Assembly: GCA_026260175.1 (NCBI GenBank)
Contig: JAKCWW010000387.1
Location: forward strand, 32,374-62,963
Reading direction: 5' to 3'
From: Reticulitermes lucifugus
Taxonomy: Eukaryota; Arthropoda; Insecta; Blattodea; Rhinotermitidae
DNA: 30,590 nucleotides
The position numbers were made by a program, and so were the translations under genes. The notes beneath the pieces were generated by a model, which saw only the letters and a program-made list of their open reading frames with translations, did not search any database and was not told where the DNA came from. This document shows positions 12,325 to 18,974 of the stretch, piece by piece (position 1 is the stretch's first letter; each line of letters starts with the position of its first letter).

Positions 12325-15300
12325 ATGGAAGACACACCTATGACCGTGAAAAGCCAGATGTTGATGAAACAGCATCGAACGCATGGCTGAAAGCTGGCGA
12401 ACTCTCTCCATAAACTACCGGATTTATGGTAGCCATCCAGGACCAGTTATTATTACCAATAATTATAAGAAATGCATTTTGAAAGACCCGAATATTACTG
12501 ATGATGCCTGCAGAAAATGTCAGGAGAAATCAGAAACCATTCAAGATATAACTGGTGCATGAGGTGCAGTAACTCTAGGTGATTACACCCATCGTCACAA
12601 ACAAGAAACCAACATTGTCCATCAAGAATTGATTATCAAATTTGGACTGTTAAAGGGAAAACCAACACCATATTATAAATACGAGCCACTTTGTGTTACA
12701 GAACTCAATACATTGTACTCTGACTGGTCCATAACAACAGACCAGATATACTGTAGTTATGCTTGACAAAATCATCAAAGAAGCATACTTAATAGATCTA
12801 GCAGTTCCTAACAGTCACAGCCTCTACAGCACCATCACTGAGAAGCTCCAGATGTATACAGATCTAAAGAAAAGCTAACGAGAATATGGCAACTGAACAC
12901 AGTGTATGTAGTACCATTAGTATTATCCCAAATCAATCATGACAGTTTGAAACTGCTCCATCTTCGCCCTGGTGTATATATTCTAATGCAGAAAGCAGTA
13001 ATAGTGAATACATGCCATATAGTTCGAAAACTTTAGCAGAATAATAAATAAGAAGTGCTTGGTCAATGACCCATAGTCTTTGAAAATGAACTAAACTGTT
13101 GTGACTTCAGAATTATTTATTATTATTATTATACTTTTGTTGTGTTCATATAACATAAATTTTGGGGAAGCATTTGTGATCTGCCCTGTACAATGGCCTG
13201 AAGGAGCTGTGGTAAGTCATAAGTGCAAGAATTTAGAATGTTGTGTATTCTGTGAGACTGAATTTCTTGTTCCCAGGTGCTAAATATTGAACTATCTTTG
13301 TTCTGCTTGTACACAGGCAGAACAAAGATAGTTCAATACCTTGATGGAAAAATTGTCCTTTTTAGGTTGTAAATATTTTCAACTTGTTCATCACATATGG
13401 AGACACATTCCTGCCTTCACCAGGCAGCTATGATGAATTGTATTATGAACTGATTCGTATGCATCAAGTTTTTGACAACCTCTACTCAATGGGTATGTAG
13501 CCGACATGTTAAATTCTCAGTTATTTATTCCATAAAACAAATATTTTTCTAAACTGTGCTTTTTCTTTTCAGCTTTGAGGTACTCAACAAATGATGGAGA
13601 GTTTAAGGACAATGCTTTGAGACTGACAAACAGCTTAATAAATATAAGGTTAGAAATTTGTTAATGTGAATGTTGGTCCTGATATGGAAATGCCGAGTCC
13701 TTTCGTTCAGTTGTATATTAGATGTACATATAATTTCAGAAGTACATGTGCTTTGATTTTTTTTAAATACCTATAAACATCAGCTAATTAAGCATTAAAA
13801 ATTAAGTGATTCTGTGTGTTTCGTGGTTAACGGTGTTGGTTATGTAATGTTGGATGATAAAGTGATCAGAAATTATGAATTGGGAAGTGGTTGTGACCAA
13901 GCCGGCGCATATTAACAAATTTTAGTCAGTATACCTGGTCTTTAGACCAAGATACTAATACTATAGTAAGGGCTTTGTTTCTAAGCAAATTAACTTTGCA
14001 TTAAGATTTCTACCATAAATCTTGAAGATTCTAGCTTGAATTCTACAGCTGTTTTATTTATTGAGAATGTTTGCTTCCTTCTTTGTCAGCCATGAGATCT
14101 GAACTCGGTGCATCCAGAATACAAGTCTGAAGCATTAACACTGGAGCCAAGTTGTTCAGTAGTGGAATGTCAGTTTCTAAAATATGTGGAAAGCATACAT
14201 AATTACTTATTATTTTCAGGGCCATTATCAACCACTTCTCTCCTAAAATTGAAGCGTGGTTAGCTAGTCAAGGATTGTCAACTCCCACAGAAGACCAGGT
14301 AAATTTAATCTTGTATCATTTAAGTGATTCCTGACTTTGTAATTTAAATTTACTTTTATTGATTGTTTGTTTCTACACTCTTGTAATATATGAAAATTTA
14401 TGTTCCTTGAGAACATTTTATGTTGTGAAGGATACTGTCTTCTGGGTTATGATACCACATAGGTAGTCTAGTAGAAATTTACAGACATTTCAGACAAACT
14501 TGCTGCCTGTATCTTCAGTGCAGATGCTACCTTGAAGATTGAAGCAGTAAATGTTTCCTGAAACATCAGTAAATTTCTACTAGACTACATGGAATCACAT
14601 CTCAGAAGACAGCATTTTTCGTAGTCACTGCCATGGAAATCTCAAAAACTCACGTTATCTTGCGTTATCTCTTTGGTCTCTATATTCTGCTTCTAAACAA
14701 AGAATTCAAATTGCAGGTGTGGCTCCTTGGTTATGTCAGTATTTTTCAGAAGTAATTCTTGTAAATTTCATTTTTATAATTTAATCAAACACTACACAAA
14801 ATCCTGTTTTGTAATCTCATGTTTCATGTTCCAGTGATATTTCTTTTCACATCCCAAGTCAAAAGACTGCTTAGCTTATGTCCTGTTATGAGTTTCCAGC
14901 ACTCTTTTTGCTGTCACAGTTCTAAGTCCTGTCACTTTGGTCCATGCCTGATCTTTCACAATCAGCCAACAATTGTCAGCATTCATCCTCAACCCATGTG
15001 TTATAGACTTCTGTTCCATCATTAATGTCATCCACTTCTTTTTGACTTCAGAGTGACATTTTCTACAATATATTTATGTAGGTAGCTAAGCAATGAAGGA
15101 AGCACATATGATAAACTGAAAATTTATGCATGCTTACTGACATTTGACATTGTAACTCAGACTAATATTGAAAGTCTGTTCCAGTATGGTGCCATAATGA
15201 ATGTACCTATAAAATGCATAATGAATGCTTACAAATATTTTTCTTGTTTAGATATTAGATGTTGTCCGAAAGAACTATGACAGTCTAACTCTGAAACTGC

Positions 15301-15599
15301 AGGACAGTTTGGACCAATATGAACGGTATACAGAGAAGCCACGCCATGCAGCATTCTTCACAGCAATGGTACGTTAGAAACTGCAGGCTCATTTACAAAA
15401 ATGTTACCACATAAGTGGTAGTACAAACAATTTTTTACTGGTACCTCTGTTGAGAATCATTAACCCTTTGACTGTGACTGCTGTACTTTGTACATGATCT
15501 TTTCAGGTTCGCAGTGTGGTGAATGATACCAGACAAAACATAGACTTTGCATCATTAGACCTTCATGTTATCCTTCAAGAATTTTCATCAATATCTTGA
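2808..15599 (+). CDS. ARMH3: Armadillo-like helical domain-containing protein 3 (C10orf76 family), 15 coding exons
   Basis: The joined exons (2808-2891, 4544-4606, 5038-5178, 6709-6850, 6948-7081, 7734-7889, 8866-9014, 9682-9897, 10362-10582, 11775-12007, 13366-13492, 13573-13648, 14220-14298, 15252-15368, 15507-15599) total 2031 nt, or 676 residues plus TGA. The human protein is about 689 residues. Conserved blocks seen include [18 protein letters not shown] (212-229), [53 protein letters not shown] and [13 protein letters not shown]. The C-terminal part matches the ARMH3 C-terminal domain (formerly DUF1741). Known family role: a soluble or membrane-associated helical-repeat scaffold at the Golgi that binds PI4KB and GBF1. 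All introns are GT-AG, with no stops or frameshifts, so the gene looks functional. The start was chosen because it is the first ATG of a basic N-terminus ([11 protein letters not shown]) followed by the conserved [13 protein letters not shown]. Introns carry several mobile elements but no exon is broken. Confidence 0.96.
3195..3414 (+). repeat. Fold-back repeat family, copy A (ARMH3 intron)
   Basis: Starts near CTCTGGGATGTCATGCC (3200) and contains CATATCCCAGAAGACT twice (about 3288 and 3398), the inverted counterpart of the start. Between these lies GTTTCAGAGGAACCTCCTGC and CCTCCATCTTCAG, which recurs in weaker form in copy C. The inverted ends suggest a short non-autonomous element, possibly two copies merged. 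No transposase is seen. Confidence 0.6.
3811..4104 (-). mobile_element. tRNA-derived SINE with perfect 13-bp target-site duplication
   Basis: Read on the minus strand from 4104, the head carries an RNA polymerase III A box TAGCGCAGTCGG (4083-4094) and a B box-like GGGATCAAATCCC (4035-4047). A GC-rich body follows and the tail ends in TTTTACC repeats. CCAAATCAGGTAA flanks both sides (3798-3810 and 4105-4117) with no mismatch, showing insertion by reverse transcription and fixing both ends at 294 nt. A 115-codon open frame crosses it on the minus strand; this is chance coding of the SINE, not a gene. The insertion is antisense to ARMH3. Confidence 0.92.
4544..4606 (+). CDS. ARMH3: ARMH3 coding exon 2 (residues 29-49)
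   Basis: A 63-nt exon between ttatttctcttacag and gtaagt. It encodes [19 protein letters not shown], the family's FW(D/E)ELFL block. Phase 0 at both ends. Confidence 0.93.
5038..5178 (+). CDS. ARMH3: ARMH3 coding exon 3 (residues 50-96)
   Basis: A 141-nt exon ending TTGCAG|gtattt. The acceptor was placed at ttcaag|GTTTCC because the other nearby AGs (5004-5005, 5043-5044) break the frame. The polypyrimidine tract is mediocre. Encodes the conserved [17 protein letters not shown] and IRVVYALQ. Confidence 0.9.
5179..6708 (+). other. ARMH3 intron, 1.5 kb, no gene
   Basis: Very AT-rich with no convincing coding sequence on either strand. A segment around 5876-5915 has CCTGAGGGTGGCTA followed by AAGCTAAAATACG, a pattern like one at 9437, which may mark an old repeat. 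Otherwise I see nothing. Confidence 0.5.
6709..6850 (+). CDS. ARMH3: ARMH3 coding exon 4 (residues 97-144 in part)
   Basis: A 142-nt exon between gtttccag and gtaggt. It starts [10 protein letters not shown] and ends within a Gly codon (phase 1). Contains [13 protein letters not shown], matching the family's GFDIINMLMGF. Confidence 0.94.
6948..7081 (+). CDS. ARMH3: ARMH3 coding exon 5 (residues 144 in part-188)
   Basis: A 134-nt exon between tatttcag and gttagt, only 97 nt after the previous one. Encodes the conserved [19 protein letters not shown] and SQNTLLEY. Confidence 0.95.
7215..7325 (+). repeat. Short fold-back repeat
   Basis: ACCACCACCCTTGATATA near 7217 pairs imperfectly with TATATCAGGGGTGGT near 7309, and the interior holds the palindrome ACCACAATTTGTGGT. 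It lies in an ARMH3 intron next to a (GT)n/(GTTT)n run. It may be a miniature inverted-repeat element; ends are uncertain. Confidence 0.45.
7322..7352 (+). repeat. (GT)n/(GTTT)n simple repeat
   Basis: About 11 nt of GT units followed by GTTT units, in an ARMH3 intron. Confidence 0.9.
7449..7506 (+). repeat. Fold-back repeat family, copy B (right end)
   Basis: Contains CATCCCAGAAGACTTGAATC then AGCAACACTGCTGTGAGAA and CCTCAAGTC, the right end of the family seen inverted in copies C and E. A weak partner GTGGGATGTTAACACCATGT lies at about 7394-7413. Confidence 0.7.
7734..7889 (+). CDS. ARMH3: ARMH3 coding exon 6 (residues 189-240)
   Basis: A 156-nt exon between tatgtgcag and gttgtt. Encodes [20 protein letters not shown] and [12 protein letters not shown], among the most conserved parts of the family. 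Phase 0 at both ends. Confidence 0.95.
7913..7937 (+). repeat. (TA)n microsatellite
   Basis: An uninterrupted run of about 12 TA units, starting 24 nt after the end of ARMH3 coding exon 6. Confidence 0.95.
8281..8560 (+). mobile_element. Old tRNA-derived SINE
   Basis: A degenerate tRNA-like head has an A box TAGTTCAGTCAG (8288-8299) and a B box-like GGTTTATGTCC (8322-8332), 34 nt apart as in tRNA genes. The downstream part includes CTAGTGTTGAGGTTAAG (about 8471-8487), close to CTAGCGCCGAGGTTAAG in the SINE at 3811-4104. No clear target-site duplication is visible and the 3' end is approximate, so it is an older insertion. Confidence 0.65.
8866..9014 (+). CDS. ARMH3: ARMH3 coding exon 7 (residues 241-290 in part)
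   Basis: A 149-nt exon between ccttatttag and gtatgt. Encodes [19 protein letters not shown], matching the family's SALTNMVGSMF. Ends after two bases of an Arg codon. Confidence 0.94.
9353..9533 (+). repeat. Fold-back element with about 38-nt imperfect inverted ends
   Basis: The left arm begins AAAACTGACATACATGCTGC (about 9354) and continues with CATCAACCACAACAAAA. The right arm (about 9493-9530) is its inverse, with a handful of mismatches. The loop region holds CCTGAGGATGGTCAGC and CCAAAACATG. It lies in the ARMH3 intron before coding exon 8. No coding capacity. Confidence 0.65.
9682..9897 (+). CDS. ARMH3: ARMH3 coding exon 8 (residues 290 in part-362 in part)
   Basis: A 216-nt exon between atgttctag and gtaagt. 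It carries [17 protein letters not shown], then a low-complexity Ser/Pro/Thr linker (about residues 317-340), then [11 protein letters not shown] similar proline/threonine-rich linker is present in the vertebrate protein. Confidence 0.94.
10362..10582 (+). CDS. ARMH3: ARMH3 coding exon 9 (residues 362 in part-436 in part)
   Basis: A 221-nt exon between tgttgttgcag and gtaagc. Encodes [23 protein letters not shown] and [10 protein letters not shown], all strongly conserved. Ends with the first base of an Asp codon completed in the next exon. Confidence 0.95.
10690..10902 (+). repeat. Fold-back repeat family, copy C (most complete)
   Basis: Runs from GATTTGAGATTCTCACAGCA through TTGCTGAAGATTCAAGT and TTGGATGTGAC to ACAGTGTCACATCCAAGAAG. 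The centre is a perfect 19-bp inverted repeat, GTGCCTTCATCTTCAGGGT at 10789-10807 and its complement at 10824-10842, with a 16-nt loop. It lies between ARMH3 coding exons 9 and 10. Confidence 0.75.
11393..11648 (+). repeat. 256-bp fold-back element with 32-nt inverted ends
   Basis: The left arm (11393-11424) starts TGGGATATGATTCTGCATCA and ends CTGGGTAATTGG. The right arm (11617-11648) is its inverse with a few mismatches, beginning CCAATTACCCAG. The TGGGATATGA end resembles the end of the family in copies A-F, so it may be a relative. It lies in the same intron as copy C. Confidence 0.65.
11775..12007 (+). CDS. ARMH3: ARMH3 coding exon 10 (residues 436 in part-513)
   Basis: A 233-nt exon between catgtgttacag and gtaaac. 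Encodes [32 protein letters not shown] and [10 protein letters not shown], the start of the conserved C-terminal domain. Confidence 0.95.
12098..12145 (+). repeat. Alternating purine-pyrimidine tract (TG/CG/CA)
   Basis: TGTGTGCGTGCGTGCGTGCG is followed by CACATACACACACAAACACA. The two halves are roughly inverse, so the tract could pair with itself or adopt Z-DNA. Confidence 0.8.
12294..12323 (+). repeat. (ATA)n microsatellite
   Basis: About ten ATA units, directly upstream of the LINE remnant that follows. Confidence 0.9.
12324..13050 (+). pseudogene. C-terminal endonuclease part of an R2-type LINE (dead)
   Basis: The translation, with frame changes, matches the C-terminal region of LINEs that use a restriction-like endonuclease. 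It has [16 protein letters not shown], then [10 protein letters not shown], then a CRKC knuckle with SETIQ, then [17 protein letters not shown], and after a frame break [20 protein letters not shown], ending [14 protein letters not shown] and TAG at 13034-13036. The RPD and LIDLAVP blocks fit a PD-(D/E)xK nuclease core. The later ligands of the CCHC finger are lost: His is replaced by Asp, and Cys by an in-frame TGA. A stop at 12411, a TAG near 12750 and the frame change also disable it. It is in sense orientation inside an ARMH3 intron. The exact clade is not certain. Confidence 0.8.
13285..13338 (+). repeat. Perfect 22-bp hairpin beside a splice acceptor
   Basis: Arms 13285-13306 (begins TATTGAACTATC, ends GTTCTGC) and 13317-13338 are exact inverse complements, with the 10-nt loop TTGTACACAG. 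The stem stops 27 nt before ARMH3 coding exon 11. It does not extend beyond 22 bp on either side. Confidence 0.9.
13366..13492 (+). CDS. ARMH3: ARMH3 coding exon 11 (residues 514-556 in part)
   Basis: A 127-nt exon between cctttttag and gtatgt. Encodes [20 protein letters not shown] and [21 protein letters not shown] perfect 22-bp hairpin ends 27 nt before the first exon base. Confidence 0.95.
13573..13648 (+). CDS. ARMH3: ARMH3 coding exon 12 (residues 556 in part-581 in part)
   Basis: A 76-nt exon between ttttcttttcag and gttaga, separated from the previous exon by an 80-nt intron. Encodes [20 protein letters not shown]. Confidence 0.93.
14220..14298 (+). CDS. ARMH3: ARMH3 coding exon 13 (residues 581 in part-607)
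   Basis: A 79-nt exon between tattattttcag and gtaaat. Encodes [20 protein letters not shown], matching the family's NIRAIINHFNPKIE. Confidence 0.94.
14435..14612 (+). repeat. Fold-back repeat family, copy D
   Basis: Bounded by CTGTCTTCTGGG and CTCAGAAGACAG. It contains a perfect 19-bp inverted repeat, GTAGTCTAGTAGAAATTTA at 14463-14481 and its complement at 14570-14588. The centre has CCTGTATCTTCAG, like copy A. It lies in the ARMH3 intron before coding exon 14. Confidence 0.75.
15252..15368 (+). CDS. ARMH3: ARMH3 coding exon 14 (residues 608-646)
   Basis: A 117-nt exon between ttcttgtttag and gtacgt. Encodes [20 protein letters not shown] and DQYERYTEK. Phase 0 at both ends. Confidence 0.95.
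15507..15599 (+). CDS. ARMH3: ARMH3 last coding exon (residues 647-676 and stop)
   Basis: The acceptor is atcttttcag. The exon encodes [14 protein letters not shown] and ends LQEFSSIS before TGA at 15597-15599, matching the family's C-terminal EFSTIS. Confidence 0.95.
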   Translation, partial: VRSVVNDTRQNIDFASLDLHVILQEFSSIS

Positions 15600-16768
15600 G
15601 ACTTCTTATATTCAGGTGTATTCAACACCATTTAGAAGACTTCATATTTTCAATTAAATGAATTATATTTGAGACGTAATGATTGCTGGAACTTGGAAGG
15701 TCTTTGCAAGAATGTACAAAACAAGCATGGTATGCTGTAGAACAAATGAGATTAATGTACACAGAAAAATATTTTATAAATTGATTAAAGCTGTTTGTGG
15801 TTGTGTACAGTAGCATTATTCTATAGCATCAGTAATTGTATGAATATTTTTACTTATATATTAACCACTGAAATTATAAATTGTAACCACTTGTACAATT
15901 GGTTTCCCAAATGTTTGCTCTGCAAACTCCTGCATTATAGGCCCATACTCCAATGTTATTTCTGCTATTTATTTATTTCTGCCTTTGTCTATTTCCAGAC
16001 ACCCCTCTAAGTTGATCCATCCGAACACAGTATTTACAGCTCATCTCCTGTCTGAAAGGTTAGATACTAGTGTAAATGCATAAGTGAACTATGGAACTGA
16101 AACCGAATGCAAAAAATATTCTTCTAAAACCAAAATACAGGAACACCACATACATCAGGACAAATTTACTTCAACATGAAAACAGTCATACTCTTTTTCC
16201 GGTAAACCCTCTGATATGTTTTGCATATCCCAAACCAGAGTTTGGAAATCAGTGGTGTAAGTAAACTGTTTAATTTCACTGTTTGTATAAACATGTAAAA
16301 TTTATGCCACACTTGCTCATAAACGTTATATTAACTGATCAGTCATGTTAGTACTTTGCTTTTACTTTGTGATGAGTTTCATTATATCCTAGCAAGGGAC
16401 TTAGTGCATTGTACTTGTTACGTAGACTACAGTTTTGTAAATAGTTAACTACTTCTTTCACATCATTTTTTCAAATAAAAAAAACTGGATTAGAAAGACT
16501 TTCCAGGCTCATTTGCATGTTGTAAATATGGTGATTGTATGAGAAGTAACATCAGACTTGACTAAATAAAATGTACAGAGTTATAGTGTTTGACAATGTA
16601 TTTTTAGACTACTTTCTTAAGAAAAGACACTACAGTACTATACTATGTGTGTGTGTGCGTCTGCTGTCCATCCATCTCCCCCTTCCAACTTCTGAACCAA
16701 CTGATACAGATTTTCACAAATATTGGTATGAACATTATGCTGCTGGAGGTACTTTACATACACCTATA
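15600..16768 (+). other. ARMH3: ARMH3 3' UTR and downstream sequence
   Basis: AT-rich, no gene seen. Candidate polyadenylation signals are ATTAAA at 15784, AATAAA at 16474 and AATAAA at 16565. The transcript end cannot be fixed from sequence alone. A short (GT)n run lies near 16647. Confidence 0.5.
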
Positions 16769-17492
16769 CAGGCATCCCCCGCTATAATGCACTTCACTTA
16801 GTGCTCTTGCCAACTGCTTTTTTTTTTAACTTTGTGCAGAAATGTTGCGCAGTTGAACCATTTTCCGAGTGTTTGCATATGTTTACTGCCACCATTGTGT
16901 ATTAACTGATGGCTTAGCACTTGGTCGACATTAGCAGCTGATTAGCAACTTGTCAAGTTCAGTGTGGGATGACTATGCTTCTCAAGGAAGAAGCCATGAC
17001 AAATCACAGCTATACATAATCATAATTAAGTTTTGTGCATGAAGTGGTACAATGTGCCACAAGAGTTGCATGTTGTCTTGTGTGTTTGGCCATAATTATT
17101 CACGAGTCAAAAGCATGAAAACGCACGTGAAAAAAGCTTCTGTAAAGGTGTATACAAAAAGCTTGTCATTAACAGTGAAGTTGAATGTCATTAGATTCGA
17201 GAATACCAGTTCACTGTTTGCAGTGTCAGGCTTAGTGGAATTGGTAGTATGATCTATTTTGAAATATAAAGATAAAATCAAAGAATGTAGAAAGATAGCA
17301 ACGCTTTTAACGGCTTCAAATTTAAATAGTACTCTGTGTACTTCTAACTGTTAATCAGATTTCAGTGAAGCATCAGCTGAGAGTACAGATTTGATCTATG
17401 AACATAATTCTTATTTTCCTTTACTGAGTGCTGTTTCACTTAGTGCTCTGTTTTTCTGGAACCAATAAAGAACACAAAGTGAGGGATGCCTG
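16769..17492 (+). mobile_element. Tigger/pogo-like DNA transposon, internally deleted
   Basis: The terminal inverted repeats start CAGGCATCCCCCGCT (left) and, inverted, CAGGCATCCCTCACT (right). Both ends abut TA (16767-16768 and 17493-17494), the pogo/Tc1-mariner target. The CAGGCATMCC start is typical of Tigger elements. Inside, one frame (about 17142-17340) gives KSLSLTVKLNVIRFE, then a TGA, then KDKIKECRKIATLLTASNLN, which fits the N-terminal CENP-B-like helix-turn-helix of Tigger transposases (pattern KVITLEVKLDVIKRFE and RTIRENAKKIEASAQIATPL). At 724 bp it lacks room for the DDE catalytic domain. A 15-nt direct repeat, TTCACTTAGTGCTCT, lies near both ends (16793 and 17435). Confidence 0.88.
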
Positions 17493-17494
17493 TA

Positions 17495-18644
17495 AAGCAA
17501 TATTTCAAACGAACACAAGTAAAAAAAGATACCAGGTTTCATTGTAAATAAGAATCTAATTCTACATTTCATATGCAAGATACTAATTCCACAAATTATG
17601 GCACCTTCCTAGATTTTATTCATTTAGTTTAAAGTTAGATGCTTTTTGTTTTGTTCACTTTGGTGCATAAGTTGCAGAGATATCAATATTATTAAGAAAA
17701 CTTGCATGTAACTGTTGAACATCCAAAAGTGAATTGTATTCTGCTCCACACAACACTTGGTGTTTATATCCACACTTTAAGATAAGTGGACCTGTATTTT
17801 ATGTTACAGATTTTTGTGTGATGAGCTGTTTCTGAGAAAACTATTTAAAAAATTATTTGTGCTTCAGGTAAATTAGCTTTGTAATACTTAACCAATATGA
17901 ATATAAGTTCACTTGACAACTTTCGGTGTACAACCCCGACCAACTCTAATTTAATTTAAATATGTTTACAAGTTTCAGAAATGGGAAGTAGATTGGTCAT
18001 CACCTCTATGAGTTTACTTCATGCAAAGAACACTTGAAAAGGTGCAAAAAATAATAAATAAAAAACAATAAAATAACATTATTCTGCCAACTGCAACACC
18101 AAAAGCAAAAACTTGTGTAAGGCTAAGGAAAGAATATAAAGACTTCACCACACGACTAAATAGAAAGTGTTTTAATTGGGTTCAGTGGATAGGATCTGAG
18201 AACATTACAACTGATAATTCTACAAAACAGGAAACATGAAGAAAAGTGATAAATTGCAAGCAAATGATTTAATGCTGACGTAAGAAATCTTGTCCTCAGT
18301 GACGGATATGCAAAACAGTCACTGTAATAAAGTAGGACATTGCTTGCAGTTGTACAAATCCTCCATTTAGTAATGTCCTCAGTTTAATTACAAAATTATT
18401 TTTCCCTAAAGGAATGAGTTACAAAATATTACAAAATATGAAATAAAAACACACAATGGAATTATTTATGGTTTATTTATTGAAGCTTAATTTTTAGAAT
18501 GAATATGTAAATAAACAGGAAATGAAATTATGAATCTAGTTGCAATAAGCGCATTACAAAATTGGTGTGATTATTGTTTCTGTCAATATTTTCAGTATGA
18601 GATTACTACACCTGAAAGCATAACAAGCAGTATCTTTCAGTAAC
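17495..18644 (+). other. Intergenic stretch between the two convergent genes
   Basis: AT-rich, no open frame or repeat that I can name. The part from 18472 may hold the distal end of CCT7 transcripts. Confidence 0.5.
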
Positions 18645-18650
18645 TTTATT
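18645..18650 (-). terminator. CCT7: Candidate CCT7 polyadenylation signal
   Basis: AATAAA on the minus strand, about 104 nt after the CCT7 stop. A second cluster (AATAAATAAA) lies at 18472-18484 and could serve a longer 3' UTR. Confidence 0.5.
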
Positions 18651-18753
18651 TATCATGTTAGCTTCAAACAGCTCCACTGGCTGCCCACTGTTTTTGAGTT
18701 AATCTAGTATTTATAAATTCAAATACAAGGAAATGGTTTGTTTTGCAATAAAG

Positions 18754-18974
18754 TTACATGGGTCTACCCATACCACGGCCCATGGGAGGACCATTGGGTC
18801 CATCACCACCTGATTTAGGATTCTTGATGGTCTCATCCACTGACAGCACCAAACAAGCCGCTTCGCTCGCTGCAGTAAGAGCATTTATCTTCACAACTGC
18901 TGGTTCCCAAACACACATTTCAAAGTTGTCAGAAATGTCTTCCTTGTTGATGTCCACACCATACCAACAATGAC
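18754..18974 (-). CDS. CCT7: CCT7 last exon (residues 470 in part-542 and stop)
   Basis: The acceptor is actttcatag. Encodes [20 protein letters not shown], then [20 protein letters not shown] and the glycine-rich tail, ending with TAA at 18754-18756. Confidence 0.96.

Noticed and set aside
18758-18973. Open frame antisense to the last CCT7 exon
   Set aside because: It mirrors the coding strand of CCT7, whose frame and family match are clear.
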